This document shows, one piece after another, positions 45,715-54,022 of a DNA stretch of 64,000 nucleotides. The notes under the pieces are model-generated. The model saw only the letters and a program-made list of their open reading frames with translations. It was not told the DNA's origin and ran no database searches. The stretch comes from Collimonas sp. PA-H2 (GTDB taxonomy: Bacteria; Pseudomonadota; Gammaproteobacteria; Burkholderiales; Burkholderiaceae_D): contig NZ_PDBX01000001.1 in the NCBI RefSeq assembly GCF_002564105.1, forward strand, positions 434,001-498,000, in the 5' to 3' direction. The position numbers were made by a program, and so were the translations under genes. Each line of letters starts with the position of its first letter. The stretch's first letter is position 1.

Positions 45715-48078
45715 TTAGCCTCCTGCAGACATTCCTCCAGTCACCACGTGGGCGATTTTTCTGTCACGCAAATCTTGACCAACATCATACTTAGGCGTCA
45801 CGACCGTCACCGACGTACTCGACGGCCCGGCATTGAGTTGCGTCGCAGGCGATATTGATGCGATCTCGGGAATATCTGGCATCTTCGCAACAGCAGGCGC
45901 GGTCCGTATATTCGGGACGGCAGAGATATTCGGCACAGCCGGCACTTGCGACGTCACCGCCAGCGAAGGAATGACGCTCTTCGCTTGCATCGCTCGCGCA
46001 TCCTGTGCAAAAAATTCTCCCATGCGCATCTTGTTGCCCATATTTTGATAAGCGGCACCTGCAGAGATCGTCCCGTCACCATACAGGCTTTTGTTGTTCT
46101 TGATTACGGTCTCAATCCGCAAGCGTTCACTATCACTCACCTCCCGACCAGCTATCAGCGCATCGCGAACAGACGTTTCTGGACTATTTTTCACGGCTTT
46201 CAGGATCCGGCCAGCGTCACCATCGCCGAGATTGTGATACGCGTAGACATTCGCTGCGTCGTCATTCCCGCCTAGCTTTCGTCCCTTATCGATATTCTCC
46301 CGGGTAAACTCAGCCAGCATGCCTGCCTGAATTTTCGGATAACTCCGGTATTTCTCCGCATCCTGCTTCGACAATTTCCCGGCGCCATCGACGCCATACT
46401 TGCCACCATACTTATTGATCATATCGGTCCATGTACGATCGAGAAATTGACCGTAGCCATGAGCGCTCGACAACTTCTTACCGTTTTTCTGGGTCGGCGC
46501 GGCATCCTTATTGAAACCACTCTCGAAATGTGCGATCTGCGCCACCACCCCAGGATCAACGCCAGCAGAACTCGCTCCGCTGACTAAATAGTCCTTTGCA
46601 GCGTGCCAGCGCTCATTGACCACACGGCCAATCGGTGCCGCCATCTTGGCAACACGCTCTTGCCCATAATTGGCAGCAGCACCAGCGGCGATCGTCATTG
46701 GTTTGACGACATGCTGGTCGACAGCCTCTACAGCAGAGACAGCCGTATTCTTGACTGCCGTAGCCGCATTGGTAACCTTCGCCTTGACGTCGATCCCGGT
46801 TTTTTCTTTGACGACATCGTTCGCCGCGTTTCCCACCTGAACAGCGAGATCCTTCACCGCATTCGCGGTATTCCTGGCAATCTCAAATTTGTCTCTAAAG
46901 AATCCCGTAATCGCATCCCACTCGTCACTGAATTTTTGAACGCCGGCGTCCCATGTCGCTGCGATTTTGTCGCCAATCTCTTTCCAGTCAAAGGTGGATA
47001 GCCATTCCCCTGTAACTTCACCCAGTTTGTCGCCAATCATGCCGCCAATGACCGCACCGACGGGACCGCCAAGCAGCATCCCCAAACCCCCGCCCAACAG
47101 CGCACCGATACCGCTGCCGGCACCGGCAAAGCGCCCTTTCCTATTTTTTGCCGGCGCTTTGTCGGGATCATCGTTACCGAACATGCTGGCCAGCGCGGAA
47201 CCGCCCGCCAGCAGCGCACCCAGCAATGGCAAGCCTCGGAACAACCCTTTACCGAGCCCGAATAGCCCCTTACCACCCTTGCCTAGCAAATTCCCCAACA
47301 TCCCGAATCCTGGAATTTTTGGCGCCAAACGGCTCAACAATCCTCCTGAGCTAGCGCCGGCAGCGGGCTTCTTCTCAATCGCGGCAAGCTTGCGCAGTTG
47401 TGCCTTACTGAATTCAGTTTCGTCCCGACGCAATCCCCGTAACTCTGCCCAGAGTCGCTTGAACCAAATGACCTTCTTCTTTTCCTCCCCATCGCGGCCA
47501 AGCATCTTGCCGAAACCGCGTCCGACCGGCGTCACGATCGCACTGAGCTCCTTGGCGGCAGCGATGACCGGATCCACATCGGGCGCACGGTCGATGGCAT
47601 TCGACGCCATGGCACCCATCGTGCCAATTTTTCTGGGAGTGACCGAAGGCCCCGCAATACCGCCACCTTTTCCATTACCGTCGTGCGGCCGACTAAGGCT
47701 TCCGTGCGGTGTACCAGGTGCGTTCGCGCGATCCGCGCGGACGAAGCGGCCATTGGCATCGCGGCGCACAGTTGCTGGAAATGCGGCCCGTAGCACATCC
47801 TTGCTGACAACCGCCGTCTTCAGCGATGACATAGGCTGCACAGCCGCCCTGGAGGTAATCTGTACCACCTTCGCAGCCGCGGCGCTTTGACGGCGTGGGA
47901 ATGCAAGAGCTGGGGCTGTACTGCTCTGGGTAGCCCGTTTAGCGGCAGCAGCGCTTGAGGTGAACGCCTGGCGGATGCCACGCACGTCATCCTGAATAGC
48001 CGCCCATAATTTAAGCGCTTCGCTCCAGTCGGCGGGATCGCCCACCAGAAAGCCAAAACGATCGGATTGTATTGCCAT
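45715..48078 (-). CDS. Tail tape-measure protein with lytic transglycosylase-like domain
   Basis: 787 residues. Long Ala/Gly-rich helical and hydrophobic stretches (GMLGNLLGKGGKGLFGLGKG; GALLGGGLGMLLGGPVGAVI) are typical of tape-measure proteins. A C-terminal muramidase domain has VAQIAHFESGFNKDAAP (catalytic Glu in His-Phe-Glu-Ser), SSAHGYGQFLDRTWTDMI and VYAYHNLGDGDAGRIL. At about 1.5 angstrom per residue it would set a tail of roughly 120 nm (rule of thumb). It is the last phage gene before the hut insertion. Confidence 0.8.
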   Translation of the reverse strand: MAIQSDRFGFLVGDPADWSEALKLWAAIQDDVRGIRQAFTSSAAAAKRATQSSTAPALAFPRRQSAAAAKVVQITSRAAVQPMSSLKTAVVSKDVLRAAFPATVRRDANGRFVRADRANAPGTPHGSLSRPHDGNGKGGGIAGPSVTPRKIGTMGAMASNAIDRAPDVDPVIAAAKELSAIVTPVGRGFGKMLGRDGEEKKKVIWFKRLWAELRGLRRDETEFSKAQLRKLAAIEKKPAAGASSGGLLSRLAPKIPGFGMLGNLLGKGGKGLFGLGKGLFRGLPLLGALLAGGSALASMFGNDDPDKAPAKNRKGRFAGAGSGIGALLGGGLGMLLGGPVGAVIGGMIGDKLGEVTGEWLSTFDWKEIGDKIAATWDAGVQKFSDEWDAITGFFRDKFEIARNTANAVKDLAVQVGNAANDVVKEKTGIDVKAKVTNAATAVKNTAVSAVEAVDQHVVKPMTIAAGAAANYGQERVAKMAAPIGRVVNERWHAAKDYLVSGASSAGVDPGVVAQIAHFESGFNKDAAPTQKNGKKLSSAHGYGQFLDRTWTDMINKYGGKYGVDGAGKLSKQDAEKYRSYPKIQAGMLAEFTRENIDKGRKLGGNDDAANVYAYHNLGDGDAGRILKAVKNSPETSVRDALIAGREVSDSERLRIETVIKNNKSLYGDGTISAGAAYQNMGNKMRMGEFFAQDARAMQAKSVIPSLAVTSQVPAVPNISAVPNIRTAPAVAKMPDIPEIASISPATQLNAGPSSTSVTVVTPKYDVGQDLRDRKIAHVVTGGMSAGG

Positions 48079-48079
48079 A

Positions 48080-48910
48080 TCAAGCTACCGGAAAAAAGGA
48101 ATCGAACTGCGAGAACGTCATTTGAATTTCTTGCACCGTATCGTCTCGCCGCGACAGGTCAAATTCAATGCTGGCCGGACGCATATACAAAATGCTTTCG
48201 TAGCCTCCGCGATTGCTAGCGTCGGTAATGAACGAATGCAAGATGCGGATCTTGACCAGGTATTCGATGGGTACGCCGACACAGCCGTCCCGCTTGGTCG
48301 CCGCGGCCGCCTTCGATTCAAACCATTTTTTGAGCGTACCCACCGAATCGTCCATGGTCGTGAGTCGCAGATCGACAGATTCCAAGCTATGTACTGAGTC
48401 GATTGAGCCCGATCCCACCCGCACCTTGTCACCAGTAATCGTCCAGGGTGAATAATTTACTTCAGTCGCAAACAAGTTAAACATGCTGGCGCCATCGCCG
48501 GCCATCAGTTTAGACACCAGCGATTCCATGCTGGACGGCATCAGATCCGTGACTTCGATCAGAAACAGGTTTTTCTTGGCATACCGGGTTGCTGAGCATT
48601 CATCAAATATCGCCTTGGCTTCCGCCGGCGTGATACCGCCCAAGAGCGGTGTCGGCGTGGCCCAATAGGCCGCCAATGCGGCCAGGCCGTCCACCCGCGG
48701 GAAATAATTCGCAAGTAGCCCCGAATCCAGGACAGAGAGCGCAGCGCCGCCGAGATCGCCACTCAGCAGTTTATTGCCGACACCCAAGCCCGTATTGACT
48801 AGCGCGCCCAAGCGCGGCGGCAGATATTTCTTGGCCTGGCCGATGGCGGCAATGGCGCCCGCGCTCTTCGGCAAGGCAATGCTATTGGCCACGTTGTCAA
48901 ACAGCCCCAA
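48080..48910 (-). CDS. Tube-fold tail/baseplate protein
   Basis: About 276 residues from TTG 48910, which has a strong GAGGAGAG ribosome-binding site and overlaps the portal stop. The frame upstream is arginine/proline-rich read-through. Hydrophobic Gly/Ala N-terminus; the C-terminal two-thirds has NLFLIEVTDLMPSSM, SLESVDLRLTTMDDSVGTLKKWF and IEFDLSRRDDTVQEIQMTFSQFD. This resembles the strand order of tail-tube-like proteins that initiate the tube on the baseplate (gp54-like). It sits between portal and tape measure, a common place for such proteins. Confidence 0.6.
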   Translation of the reverse strand: MGLFDNVANSIALPKSAGAIAAIGQAKKYLPPRLGALVNTGLGVGNKLLSGDLGGAALSVLDSGLLANYFPRVDGLAALAAYWATPTPLLGGITPAEAKAIFDECSATRYAKKNLFLIEVTDLMPSSMESLVSKLMAGDGASMFNLFATEVNYSPWTITGDKVRVGSGSIDSVHSLESVDLRLTTMDDSVGTLKKWFESKAAAATKRDGCVGVPIEYLVKIRILHSFITDASNRGGYESILYMRPASIEFDLSRRDDTVQEIQMTFSQFDSFFPVA

Positions 48911-50435
48911 TGTCGCTCTCCTCGGCAGCTTTAGCGACCATAGCCTTGGCATAGGCGGCGGCCTCATCTTCGTCTAGCAACATCTGCTTCGCCAGGAACA
49001 TGGCGGTCGTCTTCTCATCCAGACCCATCTCTTTGATCTGGGACATGACTTGTGCCAGCATGGCCGCCGAATTCGCCGACTCCAGGCGTGTTCGCTGCTT
49101 CTCGGCTTCCATGGCCGAAATCGAACCGTAGAAATTGATGTTCCAGGGACGCTCTTCTTCTGAAAACACGATCCCGTAGCGGTGCATCGTATGCAGATCG
49201 ATGACGGAATTGAAGAAATCGGACAGCGCGCCACGGATGATGCGGGATTTTTCCGCCACCTGGGCGCTGACACGGAAGAAGCCGCCATCGCCCAAGCCGC
49301 CGGATAGCTGATCGGCAAAGCCCAACATCGACAGATCCACGCCCAGCGCGCCACCCAGCAAGCGCGCATGCATCATTACGTCCTCGATCGACAGTTCGCC
49401 GTTGCGGCCGGAGTCGCCGACCAGCTGGGATAAATTCGTGAGCTGTTTGTCACCGTGGTACGGCAGCACGGTGGTGAATTTCTCCAGTATCGGCTGCCCA
49501 TGCTCAATCGCCCACTGCGCACGCTGCTTGGCCTGCTTCAGCATGGTCATGACGCCCTCGCCGAATTTCTTCTTCTGGTCCGCCGTCATGCCGTCACCAT
49601 TGAATCCCAGGACGCGCTCATCAATGGAATCAGCAAAACGCTGGCCGATCAAGCCAAGCAATGAGGCGTAGAGATGATCGTAGGCTTCTTCGGCCTGGTG
49701 CAGAAAGGAGCCGCCCACCATCGACGGCAGGATCGGCAGTTCATCCAGATCGTCCTCCGACAAGGCCATTTTAATGACCTTGTCCTGCACCGCAAACTGC
49801 GGCACCCACACCAGCCTCGGCATTTTGAGGCGCAGTAGCTGCGTTGTATCTAGCCGCTCAATCGCCTTGGCGCCGGAATAGACCATATATCCCACGGTAC
49901 GATTGCCCTTCTCGTAGGCCTGGACCATGGGTGGCCGGACAATTTCACCGAAATACAATTCACGGATACCGCCGCTATCGACGTAGGGGCGCGCGTAGCT
50001 ATCGCCAAAGGTCGCGCCGTTATAGGCCATGCAATGCGCCATTTGGTTGAGTTTCGGTGTCAGGGCGGCGTCGATCTCATCGACCATCTTGGCGAGTTTG
50101 ATATTTTTGATCGTCTCGGCTTTTTTCTCGATGAAGACCGTGTTGCCCGTTGTCTCATGGCCGCCGAGCGCGGACGTGACGATCAGCGACAGCGCACCGG
50201 ACACAATCGGGTCGCCCTCCATAAACGACCATTTCTGATAAATCTGCGCGCGCATGCGGGCGGCGCGGCGGCCAGTACCCAGAAGAGACTGCGATGCTGC
50301 CCCAAAATCAAAGGCATAGGGATCATCTTTGCCCAGGTCATCCACCTTCTCGACGTTCCCGGAAAACCATTTTTTTGCCGACGTGCCCATTTTGCCGAAG
50401 AGGCCGGGCGCATTCTTCTCAGTGTCTTTTGCCAT
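48897..50435 (-). CDS. Portal protein
   Basis: About 512 residues from ATG 50435. An in-frame TTG at 50474 would add 13. Portal features are the N-terminal WSFMEGDPIVSGALSLIVTSALGG, central GATFGDSYARPYVDSGGIRELYFGE, GLGDGGFFRVSAQVAEKSRIIRGAL and PWNINFYGSISAMEAEKQRTRLE. The size is close to T4 gp20. The portal is the dodecameric DNA gate of the head. Its presence with a capsid protein shows that this is not merely a tailocin. No terminase gene accompanies it. Confidence 0.78.
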   Translation of the reverse strand: MAKDTEKNAPGLFGKMGTSAKKWFSGNVEKVDDLGKDDPYAFDFGAASQSLLGTGRRAARMRAQIYQKWSFMEGDPIVSGALSLIVTSALGGHETTGNTVFIEKKAETIKNIKLAKMVDEIDAALTPKLNQMAHCMAYNGATFGDSYARPYVDSGGIRELYFGEIVRPPMVQAYEKGNRTVGYMVYSGAKAIERLDTTQLLRLKMPRLVWVPQFAVQDKVIKMALSEDDLDELPILPSMVGGSFLHQAEEAYDHLYASLLGLIGQRFADSIDERVLGFNGDGMTADQKKKFGEGVMTMLKQAKQRAQWAIEHGQPILEKFTTVLPYHGDKQLTNLSQLVGDSGRNGELSIEDVMMHARLLGGALGVDLSMLGFADQLSGGLGDGGFFRVSAQVAEKSRIIRGALSDFFNSVIDLHTMHRYGIVFSEEERPWNINFYGSISAMEAEKQRTRLESANSAAMLAQVMSQIKEMGLDEKTTAMFLAKQMLLDEDEAAAYAKAMVAKAAEESDIGAV

Positions 50436-50496
50436 ATCCGCTCTGAATCGTCTGTATTCAGCATTGTCGAGCAAAAAAACTGCTCCACTATTAGGC

Positions 50497-50505
50497 GGTT
50501 TCCAT
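50497..50505 (-). promoter_or_regulatory. Variant ATGGAAACC element upstream of the portal gene
   Basis: On the minus strand TAATGGAAACCGCC, one A shorter than the four exact elements, about 60 bases upstream of the portal ATG. Its ATG opens only Met-Glu-Thr-Ala-stop. Weaker support than the exact copies. Confidence 0.35.
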
Positions 50506-50571
50506 TACAAGAAATCATGGGAATCATCATTTAATGGCACAATCAATCTGTCAATTATCTAGGACGACATC

Positions 50572-50769
50572 ATGCTTACAACCGTTGATTTGGATGACGC
50601 GCTTCTTGCTCGTGCAAAAGCATTGTGCGGTCTGGAAGAACACAACGCCCTCTTGCAGGAAGCGCTAAACGCGTTAATTCAACGTGAAAGTGCTCGTCTT
50701 CTCGCGCAGCTAGGTGGCAGCGAATCAAAACTGCAGGACATTTCACGTCACAATGATGACATTCATTAG
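50572..50769 (+). CDS. Solitary VapB-type antitoxin-like protein
   Basis: 65 residues with an AGGAC ribosome-binding site. The pattern TTVDLDDALLARAKALCG followed by ALLQEALNALIQRESARLLAQLGG is that of VapB/DUF2191 ribbon-helix-helix antitoxins, with a short C-terminal toxin-binding tail. No VapC (PIN-domain) frame follows: only about 40 bases remain before the convergent end of the 50813 gene. It is opposite in strand to all neighbouring phage genes. Could be a relic, an anti-toxin decoy or a small DNA-binding regulator. Confidence 0.7.
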   Translation: MLTTVDLDDALLARAKALCGLEEHNALLQEALNALIQRESARLLAQLGGSESKLQDISRHNDDIH

Positions 50770-50812
50770 TAGTGGTCAATATCAAGTTGCAATGAATTAA
50801 ATGTGGGGCCAA

Positions 50813-52591
50813 CTACTCAACGTTAGCAGACTGCGGGAACAATTCGCTTTCCGTCATTTCAGGCGATGATTCGGGAATAGAAGGCGAGAAATATTCAACA
50901 GGAATCGGCTCACTCATCGTAGCAGGTTCAGCAGCAATGTCCTGAGCAACCTCCGTCGATACAGAAACCTGTTCGGCTTCAGCTTCGGCAATTATTTGCA
51001 AATCAGCCTCGGGATGGGAATCCGGAACTGCCCCTAGCTGGTCTACGCCTGCCGCTGCTGCCGGTTCCGTGCTCACTGACAAAATTTCGACAACTGAATC
51101 AACTGCTGCGACAGTAGGAGCGACAGGAACAATGTCCGCGGCCGCCGGCGGCAATTTTTCTTCGGAAATTGGATTATTATCGTCCAATACTTCAATGATC
51201 TCCGGTGTCGCGATCTCGTCCGGCACAATTTCACCCGGCTCGATGGAAACAGGATCCGCGATAGGCTCAGGTGGTGTCGTGACTGTTGCGATTGGTTCTG
51301 AGGCGGGTTCCGGAGCTGGCTCAGTGACCGGCGCGGCGACAGGATCAGAGATAGGTGCCGCCGGCGCGGTGCCGATACTATCCGGAACACTGGGTGTAGA
51401 CTCCTTCTCGACGCGCCTGACTGCCAGCTCGCGCTGCAACCGTGCCAAGGTTGCCTCCTTTTCCGTGATCGCTGTCTTCAATGCTTCAATCGCCTGCATG
51501 CGCGCCGAGCGCTTTGCATTGGCACGCTGGAACGTGGCCGAATTTCTCTCGGCCAGGCGCAACAGGCGATTTGCCACCTCGCGCACATTGAGATCGACGC
51601 CGCGCTCAGGCGCAGCAACAATCGTCACGTCCTTCTTATTGAGCATCCATTTCCACGAAATCAGATCGTCCGTTGACGTGATTTTTTGCGGCGTAACATC
51701 GGGATTATGGAAAAAGATGCTGAGCGTCTGCCCGTCCGACAACTCATAGACCACCGCCACATTGGCCGTTCCGCGCTGCTTGAACGGTTCCGTGATTTGC
51801 ATGGCGACCGGCTTGACGGTGCCACCGGTGCGCTCCATGACGTTCTGCATGATCTGCATTTTGCGTTCAAGCTTCGCAAATGGCGTCACCAAAGCATCGA
51901 AGGTATAGACGCCCTCCGCGTCATCCAGAATATCCATCACGCTCAACGGGTCGTACATCAACCCGTCTTCATCGTGGCGCCGAATGTCGTACAGCAGCCC
52001 GTCATAGGTCTTGCCAATGGGAGAATCACCGTCCCACATTACTTTGTGCATATTGTCGTACCCTAAAATTGGAAGCGTCGTCGCGTTGATCGGCTTGGTG
52101 TGATTGCCATGCTTGGCCCACCATTTGAGTTGAGGAATTGAAATCGGAACGATGCCGTCAAGCCCCTGCCAGCCTCGGTGGTAGCTCTCCAGGTAAGCCC
52201 GGGATGCGGATTGCGCATCCGGAAATCCCAGCATGATTTTGTGTTCGTCAAATGCACCGGTCTGCTGATCGACCTGGTTAATCACAAAAGCGACTCTGGA
52301 TTCTGGGTAATAGCCAATGAACACATCAAGCTCGTCGCCATCATTGCCCGTCGTGCCAGCGAAATAGCCGTAATGTGACGACATCCTGTTTTGCCATGGC
52401 CGGCCAGTAGCATCGACACCGCAACGGAACGATCCGCGTGGCTGCTCGATGGCGATTGCCATGCCGTGAAGGGTCGTTCTACCTACTTTGTAGTTACCTG
52501 CCAGTTTCTGCGCCTGAGTGGGCTCTGACAGATTGTTATGCCCCATTGCGCCAAGATGGACATCGGCTTCGATGCGTGTGAATTCGTCCAT
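50813..52591 (-). CDS. InPase-domain phage protein with long Pro/Glu-rich tail
   Basis: 592 residues. Residues about 30-170 contain the domain often labelled phage inorganic pyrophosphatase (GSFRCGVDATGRPWQNRM; GNDGDELDVFIGYYP; FDEHKIMLGFPDA). The GDELDVFIG stretch resembles the acidic metal-binding site of pyrophosphatases. The middle is helical (RLAERNSATFQRANAKRSARM; EKEATLARLQRELAV). The last ~180 residues are low-complexity Pro/Glu/Ala/Val. It is upstream of the portal gene, where head morphogenesis proteins are common. Catalytic activity is not certain. Confidence 0.65.
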   Translation of the reverse strand: MDEFTRIEADVHLGAMGHNNLSEPTQAQKLAGNYKVGRTTLHGMAIAIEQPRGSFRCGVDATGRPWQNRMSSHYGYFAGTTGNDGDELDVFIGYYPESRVAFVINQVDQQTGAFDEHKIMLGFPDAQSASRAYLESYHRGWQGLDGIVPISIPQLKWWAKHGNHTKPINATTLPILGYDNMHKVMWDGDSPIGKTYDGLLYDIRRHDEDGLMYDPLSVMDILDDAEGVYTFDALVTPFAKLERKMQIMQNVMERTGGTVKPVAMQITEPFKQRGTANVAVVYELSDGQTLSIFFHNPDVTPQKITSTDDLISWKWMLNKKDVTIVAAPERGVDLNVREVANRLLRLAERNSATFQRANAKRSARMQAIEALKTAITEKEATLARLQRELAVRRVEKESTPSVPDSIGTAPAAPISDPVAAPVTEPAPEPASEPIATVTTPPEPIADPVSIEPGEIVPDEIATPEIIEVLDDNNPISEEKLPPAAADIVPVAPTVAAVDSVVEILSVSTEPAAAAGVDQLGAVPDSHPEADLQIIAEAEAEQVSVSTEVAQDIAAEPATMSEPIPVEYFSPSIPESSPEMTESELFPQSANVE

Positions 52592-52642
52592 ATACCCCCT
52601 TCATTGAAGCAAATGATAGGGGTAATGAGAGAGCAATTTTAG

Positions 52643-52656
52643 GGGTGTTTTCCTAC
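52643..52656 (-). promoter_or_regulatory. Variant GTAGGAAAACACCCC element upstream of the InPase gene
   Basis: Minus strand GTAGGAAAACACCCC, about 50 bases upstream of the InPase-domain gene start. It keeps GGAAAAC but changes the ATG to TAG, so it cannot encode the leader peptide. It also lies in the gap divergent from the response regulator at 52793. Confidence 0.3.
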
Positions 52657-52792
52657 AGAGACGACACGGAAAAATGCAGAATTTTATTGAATCAACTTAC
52701 TGTCGTTGTTTTAAATTTCTAATTTTCCAAAACACTCGCAATGTTGCCATTTTGAACTAATATAGTAGTACATCGTATTTGGGATAAATCAC

Positions 52793-53506
52793 ATGAGAAT
52801 TGCCATTCTTGATGACGACCCCTCTCAACTCGACTTTGTTTGTCAAATACTGACCAGCAATGGGCATATTTGCCATCCATTTCAAAGCGGAAAAGAAATA
52901 TTAAAAAAACTGCATCGAGAGAGCTATGATTTGCTGATTTTGGATTGGCAAGTCCCAGATTTGAGTGGCATGGAAGTGCTGCATTGGGTAAGAGATAAGT
53001 TTTCCAAAACACTCCCAGTATTATTCATGACGAGCCGCACCAGTGAAGAAGACATTGTTGAGGGTCTGACTGCCGGGGCCGACGACTACATGACGAAACC
53101 GATTCGGCGCAGCGAACTGATAGCTCGTACCCAAGCATTACTGCGACGCGCATATCCGATTCCAAATTCGAGCAAAAAAATCACATTTAATGATTACCTG
53201 TTCGAGACGGATTATGGTCGCATCACCTTGGCCGGTAAGCCAATTGAAATATATCAAAAGGAGTTTGACATCGCGTTACTATTTTTCTGTAACCTTGGTC
53301 GCCCACTTTCGCGTGCATATATAGTCGAAAAAATATGGTCGCACGATGACGACATTCCTTCACGGACCATAGACACTCACATCTCCCGCATACGAAGTAA
53401 ATTACACTTACGACCAGAAAACGGTTATCGGCTCTCTCCGGTGTATAGCTATGGCTATCGCTTGGAGCAATTGAATTCCCAAGAAGATTTTCTCCAATCC
53501 GCCTAA
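52793..53506 (+). CDS. Orphan OmpR-type response regulator, phage-embedded copy B
   Basis: 237 residues. Receiver with acidic residues Asp7-Asp8, Asp51 (LILDWQVPDLSG), Thr80 and Lys102 (DDYMTKP), so it appears fully competent for phosphorylation. Winged helix with EIYQKEFDIALLFF and SRTIDTHISRIRSKL. It is the closest relative in the window of 34798-35511. It is plus-strand, divergent from the InPase gene and convergent (9-base gap) with the baseplate-fibre operon. No kinase gene is nearby. By eye it is AT-richer than the phage genes. Confidence 0.9.
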   Translation: MRIAILDDDPSQLDFVCQILTSNGHICHPFQSGKEILKKLHRESYDLLILDWQVPDLSGMEVLHWVRDKFSKTLPVLFMTSRTSEEDIVEGLTAGADDYMTKPIRRSELIARTQALLRRAYPIPNSSKKITFNDYLFETDYGRITLAGKPIEIYQKEFDIALLFFCNLGRPLSRAYIVEKIWSHDDDIPSRTIDTHISRIRSKLHLRPENGYRLSPVYSYGYRLEQLNSQEDFLQSA

Positions 53507-53515
53507 CGTGTCGAA

Positions 53516-54022
53516 TTATTCAGCTTTAAATCCGTCGATATACGTCAAATCATCGCGTTTGTGCAGAATGTACTTTCTGCTATACGGTGCGATATTGATG
53601 TCGCCATCGATCGCCACAACTTCATAGGCGATCTTCACATCGGCATGCAGCAGCATGTACAGCACATCCTTGGTCTTCGCCGTAAAGTGCGCGAAATCCC
53701 CCGCCGGCCTCAATGCCTCGATCAACGCGACGATTTGCGGCTCGGCGTTGTCCAACGCGTCCCCGCGGTCAACTACCGTGGATACCTGAAAATTCTCTAC
53801 GATCAACAGCTTGGCGTCCCCCAGCAGTTCCCATTCGACATCCGGCTCATCCGACGAATCCAACACACCGAGGCCGCCCAGCGTTGGCATGCCGCCCATA
53901 CCGCCGTCGGCCTGGCGCAATACCCGCTGCCGGAAAGCGTGACATGGAATGCCATTCGGATGGCGCAACGTGACACTACGCGCTGCCTTGTTGATTTGCA
54001 TTGGTACAGAGTGCAGCATCAT
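53516..54022 (-). CDS. Hypothetical phage structural protein
   Basis: 168 residues. A Gly/Met-rich loop (GGMGGMPTLGGLGVL) lies between two beta-rich halves (SVTLRHPNGIPCHAF; VEWELLGDAKLLIVE; INIAPYSRKYILHK). The start overlaps the upstream stop as TAATG, so it is coupled to the SWIM-domain gene. It is the last gene of the baseplate-fibre operon. It may be a head-tail connector or minor virion protein; no family recognised. Confidence 0.6.
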   Translation of the reverse strand: MMLHSVPMQINKAARSVTLRHPNGIPCHAFRQRVLRQADGGMGGMPTLGGLGVLDSSDEPDVEWELLGDAKLLIVENFQVSTVVDRGDALDNAEPQIVALIEALRPAGDFAHFTAKTKDVLYMLLHADVKIAYEVVAIDGDINIAPYSRKYILHKRDDLTYIDGFKAE

